A stretch of 64,000 nucleotides of DNA from Actinacidiphila sp. DG2A-62 (lineage in GTDB: Bacteria; Actinomycetota; Actinomycetes; Streptomycetales; Streptomycetaceae): assembly GCF_035825295.1 (NCBI RefSeq), contig NZ_JAYMGI010000002.1, positions 6,191,501 through 6,255,500 on the forward strand, given 5' to 3'. A program made the translations under genes and the position numbers. Shown one piece after another: positions 8,655-17,011 of this stretch; the stretch's first letter is position 1; each line of letters begins with the position of its first letter. The notes beneath the pieces were generated by a model. That model searched no databases. It worked only from the letters and a program-made list of their open reading frames with translations, and was not told where the DNA came from.

Positions 8655-9941
8655 GTGTGTGCTGCCCGGCGTGAGCGTTCGGTGTTGTTCGGTCTGCTGC
8701 CTTGGCCTGAACGGGTGGAGGTGGCTCGTGCTCTGCGCACGGAGACGGTCGGCGGGTTGGTGCTGCTGGCGGCGGCCGTGGTGGCGCTGGTGTGGGCAAA
8801 CTCCCCGTGGAGCGGGACGTATGAGCGTGTCCGTGATTTCCACTTCGGTGTAGCGGCGCTCGGGCTGGATCTGTCGGTGCAGCACTGGACTGCTGACGGG
8901 CTGCTGACCGTCTTCTTTCTGGTCGCCGGTATCGAGCTGAAACGCGAGCTGGTGGTAGGCGAGTTGCGAACCGCGGCCACTGCGGTGCTGCCGGTGGTCG
9001 CCGCGGTGTGCGGCATGGGGGTGCCGGCGGCGTTCTACCTGGCCACCACGGGGCTTGCCGGCGGCAGCCGGTCGGGGTGGGCGGTGCCTATGGCCACCGA
9101 CATCGCGTTCGCGCTTGCGGTCCTGGCGGTGCTGAGCACGCACCTGCCCTCGGCCCTTCGGGCGTTCTTGCTGACCCTGGCCGTTGTCGACGATCTCGGT
9201 GCGATCCTGGTGATCGCGTTCTTCTTCAGCAGCGGTCTGAACCTGGTTGCGCTGGGCGGAGCCCTTGTCGGACTGGTTGTTTTCTACTTGCTGCAGCGCT
9301 TCCGGGTGGGCGGCTGGTGGTGGAATGTGCCGCTGGGGGTGGTGATCTGGGCGCTGATGTACAACGGCGGGATCCATGCCACGGTGGCCGGCGTGGCGAT
9401 GGGGCTGATCCTGCGCACCAGGCGCGACCAGGGTGAGGCCGTCTCGCCGGCAGAGCGCGTGGAGCATCTGCTGCGGCCCTTCTCTGCAGGTGTGGCGGTA
9501 CCCCTTTTCGCTTTGTTCGCTGCCGGGGTGGGTATCTCGGCTTCGGCGCTGGGTGAGGTGTTCACTCGCCCGGAGCCGCTGGGCGTGATACTCGGTTTGG
9601 TGGTCGGCAAGACGGTGGGAATCTTCGCAGGTACTTACCTGGCGGCCCGGTTCACCCGGGCCCGGCTCAACCCGGATCTGGCCTGGGGGGACGTGTTCGG
9701 CTTGGCGGCACTGGCCGGGATCGGGTTCACCGTGGCCCTGCTGATCGGTGAGCTGGCCTTTCCCGACCCCGCAGCCGGTGAGCACATCAAGGCCGCGGTT
9801 CTGGTCGGCTCGCTGATCGCAGCCGCCCTGGCGGCACTGCTGCTGAAGCGCCGCAACGGGGTCTACCGCCGCCTGAGCGAGGCCGAGGACCGGGACGAAG
9901 ATGCCGACGGCATCCCCGACATCTACCAGCACCACTCATGA
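8655..9941 (+). CDS. nhaA: Na+/H+ antiporter NhaA
   Basis: Predicted 428 residues from the GTG at 8655, 8 bases behind TGGAGG; a longer reading from 8406 adds an unrelated N-terminus. The protein exports Na+ (or Li+) in exchange for protons across the cytoplasmic membrane. It has about 12 hydrophobic segments and the family signatures: ELKRELVVGELR in the first third, MATDIAFALAVLAVL, and LAVVDDLGAILVIAFFF with the paired aspartates of the ion site. The tail ends in DRDEDADGIPDIYQHHS, which resembles the DxDxDG calcium-loop pattern. The stop overlaps the next start, so the two are cotranslated. Confidence 0.95.
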   Translation: MCAARRERSVLFGLLPWPERVEVARALRTETVGGLVLLAAAVVALVWANSPWSGTYERVRDFHFGVAALGLDLSVQHWTADGLLTVFFLVAGIELKRELVVGELRTAATAVLPVVAAVCGMGVPAAFYLATTGLAGGSRSGWAVPMATDIAFALAVLAVLSTHLPSALRAFLLTLAVVDDLGAILVIAFFFSSGLNLVALGGALVGLVVFYLLQRFRVGGWWWNVPLGVVIWALMYNGGIHATVAGVAMGLILRTRRDQGEAVSPAERVEHLLRPFSAGVAVPLFALFAAGVGISASALGEVFTRPEPLGVILGLVVGKTVGIFAGTYLAARFTRARLNPDLAWGDVFGLAALAGIGFTVALLIGELAFPDPAAGEHIKAAVLVGSLIAAALAALLLKRRNGVYRRLSEAEDRDEDADGIPDIYQHHS

Positions 9942-10309
9942 GGTGCGCCGTGCAGAAAATCCCTGACGCTGTTGTCAACTTTCCGACGGTCGCGTTCACT
10001 GCCGTACTTGTCCACGTCAGCGCATTTTGGGTGTTCGTCCTCATCACCAGACCTGGGTGGGAAAGTCGTCACCTCACCGGAGCGCTGAAACGAGAAGACA
10101 TCAAGCTGATGAGGGCGGCCTCTGCCGTCCTCGTCCTTTCCGGCATTTTCAGTCTGGCCGGCTCCCTGCTCCTGCACAGCGTGGATTGCGCCGCCCCCTT
10201 GCATACGGTGTTGGACCTGCTCCTCCTGATCGCCTCTGTGGCGCTTGGGTTCCTCGCCACACGCATGGCGGCATGGGCATGGCGCCATGCGCGAGGTGAC
10301 GCGGGCTAG
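9938..10309 (+). CDS. Small membrane protein coupled to nhaA
   Basis: Predicted 123 residues, starting at an ATGA overlap with the nhaA stop. Three or four hydrophobic segments are visible (VAFTAVLVHVSAFWVFVLIT, ASAVLVLSGIFSLAGSLLL, HTVLDLLLLIASVALGFLA). No family recognised. The overlap suggests translational coupling, so an accessory role with NhaA is a reasonable guess and no more. Confidence 0.66.
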   Translation: MRCAVQKIPDAVVNFPTVAFTAVLVHVSAFWVFVLITRPGWESRHLTGALKREDIKLMRAASAVLVLSGIFSLAGSLLLHSVDCAAPLHTVLDLLLLIASVALGFLATRMAAWAWRHARGDAG

Positions 10310-10461
10310 GCAGCACCCGTCGTCCCGCCAACGCTCTCACCGACGATTGGGCGGCTCCTGCTTCGTTGAGTACATCCGGCCCTGCCGCCTTTGCCGGGTA
10401 TTACCGGCGCCTGAGCGACACAGGAGGTGCGATACGCATAACGCACAGTGATGATGGGTGC

Positions 10462-10941
10462 ATGGATGTCGACGAGGTGCTGCTGCCCGGCGTGGGGCTG
10501 CGCTACGAGTTCGTCAACCGCCAAGGCGACCGGATCGGTGTGATCGCCCGGCGCTCGGGTCGCTTCGACCTGATGGTCTACGAACGCATGGACCTGGACA
10601 CGGCACGGTTCGTGCTGCAGCTCACCAACGAGGAGGCCGACACCTTGGCTGAACTCCTGGGCGCCCCCCGCATCGCCGAGCGGTTCGCCGACCTCACCAA
10701 AGAGGTGCCGGGGCTCAGCGCGGGGCAGGTCGAGGTACGCGCGGAGGGCCCGTTCGCCGACCGTCCGCTGCGAGAGACCCGAGCCCGCACACGGACCGGC
10801 GCGTCGATCGTGGCAATCGTGCGCGGCGAGGAGGTGATTCCTTCGCCGGGGCCCGAGCAGGTGCTGCGTCCCCAGGATGTGCTGGTGGTGATCGGCACCC
10901 ACGACGGGATCGCCGCGGTGGAACAGATCATTCGGGGTTGA
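10462..10941 (+). CDS. khtT: KhtT-like regulatory subunit of a K+/H+ antiporter (RCK_C/TrkA-C domain)
   Basis: Predicted 159 residues from the ATG at 10462 (MDVDEVLLPGVGLRYEF). The first half is the KhtT-type N-terminal domain; residues about 75-159 form a TrkA-C/RCK_C domain (VPGLSAGQVEVRAEGPFADR, then LRPQDVLVVIGTHDGIAAVE) that binds a small ligand and gates the partner antiporter at the membrane. The antiporter gene starts 4 bases after its stop. A start at 10366 would add 32 residues unlike the family. In Bacillus, c-di-AMP or pH control this pair; that is family knowledge, not shown here. Confidence 0.88.
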   Translation: MDVDEVLLPGVGLRYEFVNRQGDRIGVIARRSGRFDLMVYERMDLDTARFVLQLTNEEADTLAELLGAPRIAERFADLTKEVPGLSAGQVEVRAEGPFADRPLRETRARTRTGASIVAIVRGEEVIPSPGPEQVLRPQDVLVVIGTHDGIAAVEQIIRG

Positions 10942-10945
10942 GCAG

Positions 10946-12124
10946 GTGCAGATCTCGGGCGCTCTGCTGCTGGAGCTCGGCATGATCCTGACCGCGCTCA
11001 GTGTGCTCGGGGCGTTGGCGCGGCGTTTCGCGCTGTCGCCCATCCCGCTCTACCTCTTGATGGGCCTGGCGCTGGGCGAGGGGGGCATCGCCCCGGTGCC
11101 GGCCGCCGGAGCATTCGTGGAGACGGGGGCCGGCATCGGGGTGGTCTTGTTGCTGCTGGTGCTGGGGCTGGAGTTCACGGTGTCCGAGTTCACCGTCAGC
11201 ATGCGCCGCCATCTGCGTTCGGCAGTGCTCGACCTCGTGCTGAACGCGGCCCCCGGGGCCATGGCCGGATGGCTTCTGGGACTGGATGCGGACGGCGTCC
11301 TGGCGCTCGCGGGAGTGACCTACATCTCCTCCTCAGGCATCATCGCCCGGCTCCTGGGCGACCTGGGGCGTCTGGGCAATCGGGAAACTCCCGCCGTGCT
11401 GTCCGTGCTCGTGCTGGAAGACTTCGCGATGGCCGTGTATCTTCCGCTGCTCGCCGTCATCGCGGCCGGTGGGACATGGCGGCAGGCGCTGGTGGCAGTG
11501 GTGCTCGCCCTCGGCACGGTGCTGGCCGCGTTCGCCCTGTCGTACTGGTGGGGACATCACGTGGGACGTCTGCTGTTGCATCTGCGTCCGGAGGGCGAGC
11601 AGCTGCTGCTGCGAGTCCTCGGGCTGACGCTGATCATCGCCGCCCTCGCCGAGGCCGTTCACGTCTCGGCCGCCGTCGGGGCGTTTCTCGTCGGGCTGCT
11701 GCTCACGGGCGAGGCGGCAGACCGGGCGCGGGAGGTGCTGAGCCCACTGCGGGACCTGTTCGCCGCTGTCTTCTTCCTCGCCATCGGTCTGTCCGTCAGT
11801 CCGAAATCCCTGCTCCCGGTGCTCCCCGCCGCCCTGCTGCTGGCCTTCGTCACCGTCCTGACGAAACTGATCTCAGGCTGGTACGCCGCGCGGCGGGAAG
11901 GCGCGGGGCTTCGCGGCCGACTGCGGGCCGGCACCGCCCTCATCGCCCGGGGCGAGTTCTCCATCGTCATCATCGGCCTGGCCGGTGCGCACCAGGACCG
12001 GCTCGGTGCCCTGGTGGCCGCGTATGTCCTGCTGCTTGCCGTGGCCGGGCCCGTGGTCACCCGCTTGGCGGACCTACGCGGCACCACCGGTCCGCCGCAT
12101 CCGATACAGACGACAGTGCCCTGA
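10946..12124 (+). CDS. khtU: KhtU-like CPA2 cation/proton antiporter
   Basis: Predicted 392 residues from the GTG at 10946. It has about 11-12 membrane segments of the CPA2 type, beginning LLLELGMILTALSVLGALA, with SPIPLYLLMGLALGEGG, then the discontinuous-helix region YISSSGIIARLLGDLGRLGN and LEDFAMAVYLPLLAV, and AAVFFLAIGLSVSP plus ALIARGEFSIVIIGLAG near the end. It should exchange K+ for H+ in the cytoplasmic membrane with the preceding KhtT subunit. The RCK domain is on the separate gene, as in Bacillus khtTU. Confidence 0.87.
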   Translation: MQISGALLLELGMILTALSVLGALARRFALSPIPLYLLMGLALGEGGIAPVPAAGAFVETGAGIGVVLLLLVLGLEFTVSEFTVSMRRHLRSAVLDLVLNAAPGAMAGWLLGLDADGVLALAGVTYISSSGIIARLLGDLGRLGNRETPAVLSVLVLEDFAMAVYLPLLAVIAAGGTWRQALVAVVLALGTVLAAFALSYWWGHHVGRLLLHLRPEGEQLLLRVLGLTLIIAALAEAVHVSAAVGAFLVGLLLTGEAADRAREVLSPLRDLFAAVFFLAIGLSVSPKSLLPVLPAALLLAFVTVLTKLISGWYAARREGAGLRGRLRAGTALIARGEFSIVIIGLAGAHQDRLGALVAAYVLLLAVAGPVVTRLADLRGTTGPPHPIQTTVP

Positions 12125-12319
12125 GGAGAGGTCCCCAGCCCGGCAACGTGACTGGCCCCACCAGCAGCAAAGGAGACCCACAACCAAGGCGCGCGCGAGA
12201 GTTCTCGGGTGAGGCGGCCAGCGAGTCGTGAACATTACCTGGGCAGTCCCACGCTCCCGCTCTCGGCGTGGCGTATCGCGGTAGTCTGGAACTGCCGGGA
12301 CCCTAAGGAGGGGGTTTCG

Positions 12320-12757
12320 ATGCCATGGTTCGCGTGGCTGCTCCTTGCCGCAGTTCTGGGCGCTGCGGAGTTCTTCTCCCTGACGCTGGTCTTCGGTTTG
12401 CTGGCGGGCGGCGCATTGATTGCCGCCGTTGTTGCCGGTGTGGATGTCGGCCTTCTTGGTCAACTCGTGGCTTTTGGGGTATCCGCAGCGGTCGGCCTTC
12501 TCGTCATCCGCCCTATTGCGATGCGGCATATGAGGCACCAGTCGCCATATCGTGAGGGAAGTGACGCGCTGATCGGTAGGCGGGCCGAGGTCATCCGGGA
12601 GGTCACGGCGACCCGTGGTCTGGTCAAGCTCTCCGGCGAACAGTGGTCTGCCCGCCCCCTCGACGAGAGCCTCGTGATCCCGGTTGGAGTGGTGGTGGAC
12701 GTCATGGCGATCGAAGGCGCCATGGCCATCGTCTACCCGCGTGAGCCACTCCCGTGA
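12320..12757 (+). CDS. NfeD-like membrane protein
   Basis: Predicted 145 residues. The ATG at 12320 follows AAGGAGGGGG. The first 60 residues carry two or three membrane segments (FAWLLLAAVLGAAEFFSLTL, then GLLAGGALIAAVVAGVDVGL); the rest is the OB-fold NfeD_C domain (ALIGRRAEVIREVTATRGLV, GEQWSARPLDESLVIPVG, VMAIEGAMAIVYP). NfeD proteins pair with SPFH/stomatin proteins in membranes, and an SPFH gene follows 27 bases downstream, which supports the call. The 195 bases before it hold no other gene. Confidence 0.9.
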   Translation: MPWFAWLLLAAVLGAAEFFSLTLVFGLLAGGALIAAVVAGVDVGLLGQLVAFGVSAAVGLLVIRPIAMRHMRHQSPYREGSDALIGRRAEVIREVTATRGLVKLSGEQWSARPLDESLVIPVGVVVDVMAIEGAMAIVYPREPLP

Positions 12758-12784
12758 ACGGCCGAATACGCTTCTGGAGGACCC

Positions 12785-13891
12785 GTGGATCCAGTGGTCA
12801 TTCCCATCCTCGTGGCAGCAATAGTTGTCGTTTTCCTGGCTTTTTCCACAGTGCGGGTTGTTCCGCAGGCTCGCCGTTACAATATCGAGCGGTTCGGTCG
12901 ATATCGCCGGACGCTGCAACCGGGCCTGAACTTCGTCGTTCCGGTGGCCGACCGCGTCAACACCAAACTCGACGTGCGCGAGCAGGTCTATTCCTCCGAC
13001 CCGAAGCCGGTGATCACAGAAGACAACCTCGTGGTGAACATCGACACCGTGCTTTACTACCAGATCACCGACCCACGGGCGGCGGCCTACGAGGTCTCCA
13101 ACTATCTGCAGGCCATCGACCAACTCACCGTGACCACGCTGCGGAACGTCATCGGCAGCATGGATCTGGAGGAGACGCTCACCTCGCGCGAGGAAATCAA
13201 CACCCGGCTCCGCAACGTTTTGGACGACGCCACCGGCAAGTGGGGCATCCGGGTCAACCGCGTGGAGATCAAGGCCATTGACCCGCCGCACACGATCAAG
13301 GAAGCGATGGAGAAGCAGATGCGGGCCGAGCGTGACAAGCGCGCCGCCATCCTCCACGCCGAAGGCGAGCGGCAAGCCAAGATCCTCACCGCAGAGGGCA
13401 CGAAGCAGCAGGAGATCCTTGAGGCCCAGGGCACCCAGCAAGCCACCATCCTGCGGGCGGACGGCGAGGCAAAGGCGGTGGAACGCGTCTTCCAGGCAGT
13501 CCACCGCAACAACGCCGACCCGAAGGTCCTGGCCTACAAGTACCTCGAGATGCTTCCCACCCTGGCCGGCAGCGACAACAACACGTTCTGGGTGATCCCG
13601 GGAGAGCTGACCGAAGCGGTTCGAACGGTCACTTCTGCGTTCACCGACCAGTCGCAAGCCGGTGCACCCGAACCGGCGCGCCCAGGAGAAACTGCCACCT
13701 CAGATGGCAAGGCGGCCATGGACAGGGACAGGACTGCGGAGTTGGAGCCAGGACCTGATGCCCTTGAGTCCGCCGAGGCCGCCGAGGAGGCTGTGAAGCA
13801 GGCCGCCGAAGCCGTGAGCGACGCAAAGGCGGAGGCTGAGGCCGCAGCGCCGCCCCAGAAGCCGCGGCGCGGTCAAGGCCCTGATGGTTGA
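12785..13891 (+). CDS. SPFH/stomatin-like (band 7) membrane protein
   Basis: Predicted 368 residues from the GTG at 12785 behind GGAGG. One N-terminal membrane anchor (VVIPILVAAIVVVFLAFSTV) leads into the SPFH domain: RYNIERFGRYRRTLQPGLNF, then VYSSDPKPVITEDNLVVNID and AIDQLTVTTLRNVIGSMDLE, followed by a long Glu/Ala-rich coiled coil (KRAAILHAEGERQAKILTAE) and WVIPGELTEA. Such proteins form rings at membrane microdomains and work with NfeD. The last 70 residues are acidic and Ala-rich. Operon with the NfeD gene. Confidence 0.92.
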   Translation: MDPVVIPILVAAIVVVFLAFSTVRVVPQARRYNIERFGRYRRTLQPGLNFVVPVADRVNTKLDVREQVYSSDPKPVITEDNLVVNIDTVLYYQITDPRAAAYEVSNYLQAIDQLTVTTLRNVIGSMDLEETLTSREEINTRLRNVLDDATGKWGIRVNRVEIKAIDPPHTIKEAMEKQMRAERDKRAAILHAEGERQAKILTAEGTKQQEILEAQGTQQATILRADGEAKAVERVFQAVHRNNADPKVLAYKYLEMLPTLAGSDNNTFWVIPGELTEAVRTVTSAFTDQSQAGAPEPARPGETATSDGKAAMDRDRTAELEPGPDALESAEAAEEAVKQAAEAVSDAKAEAEAAAPPQKPRRGQGPDG

Positions 13892-13931
13892 GCCCCGCAA
13901 CGCAAGCCGACTACTCCACTTGTATTGAGGT

Positions 13932-13950
13932 CCATGCGCCATGCGCATGG
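13932..13950. repeat. Inverted repeat after the SPFH gene
   Basis: Perfect 8-base arms CCATGCGC and GCGCATGG separated by CAT, about 40 bases after the SPFH stop. It has no U-run, so it is either a weak terminator or a protein-binding site. Confidence 0.5.
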
Positions 13951-14028
13951 TACGGCCACCATCCACGCGGCGGCCTGGAGGGACCTCTGAAATCAACCAG
14001 GGTCGCGTCGCCCCACTTGGTCTGTTGT

Positions 14029-14224
14029 TCACCGAGCGGGGAGATCCAATTGGTACTCGGTGAGGGTGTCGACGAAGAAGCTCTCCTCGTCCTGGACCGA
14101 GATTTTAGCTTGCCGCCGACGCTGCAGCGTGACGACGTCCGCCAGCCCGGTCTCGATCGGCCCCGGCTCCTCATCAGCAGCGGCCGTCGGCGGTACGAGC
14201 GTGAGCGTGCGACTTTCCGTATCT
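14029..14224 (-). pseudogene. Remnant of the recombinase gene N-terminus
   Basis: On the minus strand this stretch encodes SDTESRTLTLVPPTAAADEE and ISVQDEESFFVDTLTEYQ, nearly the same as the start of the intact recombinase at 20791-21966, and then breaks off at 14051 into unrelated DNA. The GTG start of the intact copy is GCG here. It is dead, but it shows that a second related recombinase once ended at this point. Confidence 0.8.
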
Positions 14225-14383
14225 GACGCGAAGACGCAGATTACGCGTCTGACTCGCGAATTCTGCGAGTTGCTGCTGAGATTCCACACCCAACGAGTGA
14301 CGGCCGGAAACCGGGGATCTACCTGCCCAGATGCCGCTTCAAGTCACCGAGACACCGCTCGGGAACCCGCGCGTACTCCACTA
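14051..14383. repeat. Direct repeat copy A (about 332 bases)
   Basis: About 95 percent identical to 21791-22122 in the same orientation, with one single-base indel. It covers the start and upstream region of the recombinase gene through to CTCCACTA. The sequence diverges sharply at both edges: inside the recombinase frame on the left, and right after CTCCACTA on the right. Confidence 0.93.
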
Positions 14384-14452
14384 GCAGGGGCAGCAGCGCG
14401 GTGGGAATCTCGCCGACGACGTCGGCAAGGAAGCTAGCCGACCCGATGATCT

Positions 14453-15514
14453 CTACTGCAGGAGTTCGGTGATCTGGCGGGCTGCGTCGCGGGCGGGCCG
14501 GCCGACGCCGATGAGGGTGGCCGATGCCGGGCCGGTCCAGTCGCCGTAGCCGAACAGGTGCAGTCGCGGCTCGTCCACGGCGCGGGTGCCGTCGGTGGGG
14601 ATGTGGCCGCGCGGGGTGCGCAGGTTCAGCGGGGCGAGGTGGGCCAGCGCGGGGCGGAAGCCGGTGCACCAGATGACCGCGTCCGCACCCGCCTCGTGGC
14701 CGTCGTCCCACCGTGCGCTGGTAGCGGTCAGGCGGGTGAACATCGGCTGCGCGGTCAGGAGTCCAGCGTCGCGGTCTGCCCGCACCGGAGGTATGGCGAC
14801 GATGTCGCCGAGTGAGGCGACGCCGCCGGTGTCGGTGCGGCCGGCGTTGAGGGCTTGGCGGTGGGCGGTCGCGGCGTCGAACAGGGCGCGGCCGTCGATG
14901 TCGTCGGCCAGGTAGCGCGGCGGGCGCTGGGTCACCCACGTCACCTCCGCCTCGCCGGCCAGGGCGAGGTCTGCGGCGATCTGGGCGCCGGAGTTGCCCG
15001 CGCCGACCACGACCACGCGCTGCCCGGCGAAATCAGTTGGGCTGCGGTAGTTCACCGTGTGCAATTGCCGCCCGGTGAAGATGTCGCGGCCGGCGACGGC
15101 GGGCAGGAAGGGCCGCGACCAGGTGCCGGTGGCGCTGATGACCGCCCTCGCCGCCCACGTTCCGGTGTCGGCTTCGACCAGGAGCCGGTCGCCCTGGCGG
15201 CGCACGGCGCCCACGCGGGTGTTGCGCTGGATGGGCAGGTGGTATCGCTTCTCGTAGTCGGTGAGGTAGTCGGCCACGTGGGAGGCGTCGGGGTAGGTCT
15301 GGCCGGGCTGGGGCGGCATGGGCCGGCCGGGCAGGGAGGAGTAGGCGGCCGGGGAGAACAGGTGGAGGGAGTCCCAGGTGTGCTGCCAGGCCCCGCCCGG
15401 GGCCGCCTGGGTGTCGAGGATGACGAACTCGATGCCCAGGCGGCGCAGGTGGTAGCCGGCGGCCAGCCCTGCCTGGCCGCCGCCGATCACCACCACGTCC
15501 ACCGGCCGGGTCAC
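14453..15514 (-). CDS. arsO: Flavin-dependent monooxygenase of the arsenic block (ArsO-like)
   Basis: Predicted 353 residues from the GTG at 15514, which overlaps the ACR3 stop by 4 bases. Two Rossmann motifs are visible, VVIGGGQAGLAAGYHLRRLG for FAD near the N-terminus and RVVVVGAGNSGAQIAADLAL for NADPH near residue 165, plus the ATGTWSRPF connector and IWCTGFRP near the end. This is the class-B flavin monooxygenase layout of ArsO proteins found in actinobacterial ars operons; their exact substrate is not settled. Last gene of the minus-strand arsR-acr3-arsO operon. Confidence 0.84.
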   Translation of the reverse strand: MTRPVDVVVIGGGQAGLAAGYHLRRLGIEFVILDTQAAPGGAWQHTWDSLHLFSPAAYSSLPGRPMPPQPGQTYPDASHVADYLTDYEKRYHLPIQRNTRVGAVRRQGDRLLVEADTGTWAARAVISATGTWSRPFLPAVAGRDIFTGRQLHTVNYRSPTDFAGQRVVVVGAGNSGAQIAADLALAGEAEVTWVTQRPPRYLADDIDGRALFDAATAHRQALNAGRTDTGGVASLGDIVAIPPVRADRDAGLLTAQPMFTRLTATSARWDDGHEAGADAVIWCTGFRPALAHLAPLNLRTPRGHIPTDGTRAVDEPRLHLFGYGDWTGPASATLIGVGRPARDAARQITELLQ

Positions 15515-16632
15515 GGCGCTGTCGTCACCGCGTCCGGAGCGAACTTCTTTCGCCAGGCGAGTGCGACGTAGACCAGGCCGATCAGGACGGGCACCTCGAT
15601 CAGGGGGCCGACGACACCGGACAGGGCCTGGCCGGAGGTGACGCCGAAGGTCGCAATCGCCACGGCGATGGCCAGCTCGAAGTTGTTGCCTGCGGCGGTG
15701 AATGCCAGCGTCGCGGTGCGGTCGTAGGTCAGACCGAGGCCCTTGCCGAGCAGGAAGGTGCCGAAGAACATGATGGCGAAGTAGACGAGCAGCGGCAGGG
15801 CGATGCGGGCGACGTCGCCGGGCTGGTGGGTGATCGTCTTTCCCTGGAGGGCGAAGAGGATGACGATCGTGAACAGCAGCCCGTACAGCGCCCACGGCCC
15901 GATTTTCGGCAGGAACTTAGCCTCGTAGTTCTCGCGGCCCATCTTCTGCTCGCCGATGCGGCGGGTCAAAAATCCGGTCAGCAGTGGCACGCCGAGGAAC
16001 ACCACGACGTTGACCGCGATCTTCCACACCGGCACGTTCAGCCCTTGGCCGTCGCCGAGCCCGAGCCAGCGGGGCAGGCCGTCGAGGTAGAGCCAGCCCA
16101 GCAGGCTGAAGGCGAGGACCTGGAAGACGGAGTTGAGCGCGACCAGGACGGCGGCTGCCTCGCGGTCGCCGCAGGCGAGGTCGTTCCAGATGATGACCAT
16201 GGCGATGCAGCGGGCAAGTCCGACGATGATCAGGCCGGTGCGGTAGGCGGGAAGGTCGGACAGGAAGATCCATGCCAGAGCGAACATCACCGCAGGTCCG
16301 ACGATCCAGTTGATGACCAGCGAGGAGACCATCAGCTTCTTGTCGCCGGTGACGCGGTCGAGGCGGTCGTAGCGGACCTTGGCCAGCACCGGATACATCA
16401 TGATCAGCAGGCCGACCGCGATCGGCAGGGACACCCCGCCGATCTCGACCTTGGCCAGAGCACTGTTCAGCCCGGGGATCGCCCGGCCCAGACCGATCCC
16501 GACGCCCATGGCGATCAGGATCCACACCGCCAGGTAGCGGTCCAGGGTGGAGAGCTTTCTGACGATCGAGTCCTCCCCAGCAACCGGGGCGGCGCCCTGG
16601 GCGGGGGCGGTGGTGGGCTCGGTGGAGGTCAC
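15511..16632 (-). CDS. acr3: ACR3-family arsenite efflux permease
   Basis: Predicted 373 residues from the GTG at 16632, overlapping the arsR stop. Ten hydrophobic segments are visible. The ACR3 signature with its transport cysteine is present (IIVGLARCIAMVIIWNDLAC), as are FTAAGNNFELAIAVAIATFG and VGPLIEVPVLIGLVYVAL. The protein exports arsenite through the cytoplasmic membrane, driven by the proton gradient. The N-terminal 30 residues are variable and soluble. It is translationally coupled to arsR and to the following monooxygenase. Confidence 0.95.
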   Translation of the reverse strand: MTSTEPTTAPAQGAAPVAGEDSIVRKLSTLDRYLAVWILIAMGVGIGLGRAIPGLNSALAKVEIGGVSLPIAVGLLIMMYPVLAKVRYDRLDRVTGDKKLMVSSLVINWIVGPAVMFALAWIFLSDLPAYRTGLIIVGLARCIAMVIIWNDLACGDREAAAVLVALNSVFQVLAFSLLGWLYLDGLPRWLGLGDGQGLNVPVWKIAVNVVVFLGVPLLTGFLTRRIGEQKMGRENYEAKFLPKIGPWALYGLLFTIVILFALQGKTITHQPGDVARIALPLLVYFAIMFFGTFLLGKGLGLTYDRTATLAFTAAGNNFELAIAVAIATFGVTSGQALSGVVGPLIEVPVLIGLVYVALAWRKKFAPDAVTTAP

Positions 16633-16937
16633 GGGCAGGCCCTCTTGTTCTCGGCAGCGGTACGGGCGGAGGCGGCAAGCTGCGCGAACTGCTCGGACAG
16701 GCCGGCCAGGACCTCGGGGCGCAGCTTGTAGTAGGTGAACCGGCCGCAGGGCTCGGTATCCACCACGCCCGCTTCGCGCAGGACCTTCAGGTGGTTGGAC
16801 AAATTGGTCTGCTTGGCGCCGGTCTCCTCGACCAGGTGCGTGGTGCACAGGGTCTCGCGGGCGAGCAAGGTCACGATCTGCAGCCTGAGAGGGTCGGCCA
16901 GAACCCGCATCAAGTCAGTGTCGACTGACGTCATCAT
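16629..16937 (-). CDS. arsR: ArsR-family arsenic-responsive repressor
   Basis: Predicted 102 residues. A winged helix-turn-helix fills the protein: MRVLADPLRLQIVTLLARET, then HLVEETGAKQTNLSNHLKVL and FTYYKLRPEVLAGLSEQ. Cysteines at ETLCTTHL, TEPCGRF and near the C-terminus (KRACP) could bind arsenite, though the classic CxCxxC metal motif is not in one piece. It heads the minus-strand operon and should repress both that operon and the divergent arsC operon until arsenite binds. Confidence 0.92.
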   Translation of the reverse strand: MMTSVDTDLMRVLADPLRLQIVTLLARETLCTTHLVEETGAKQTNLSNHLKVLREAGVVDTEPCGRFTYYKLRPEVLAGLSEQFAQLAASARTAAENKRACP

Positions 16938-17011
16938 GGGCTGATACTGTCACATCATTCAGCACTGACACCAGTGCGAGCTGAACCGTTGGGCCCGTCG
17001 AAAGGGTACCC
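16938..17011. promoter_or_regulatory. Divergent ars promoter/operator region
   Basis: The 74 bases between arsR and the first arsC. The AT-richer run around GATACTGTCACATCATTCAG is a candidate for overlapping divergent promoters and an ArsR site; no perfect palindrome was found. AAAGGGTA precedes the arsC start. Confidence 0.5.

Noticed and set aside
12074..13657. A 527-codon frame on the minus strand
   Set aside because: It is antisense to the NfeD and SPFH genes, whose families are certain.
14319..14455. A possible gene end reading EIIGSASFLADVVGEIPTA
   Set aside because: It reads like a protein C-terminus, but it crosses the duplicated terminus CTCCACTA, has no start, and may be chance in high-GC DNA.
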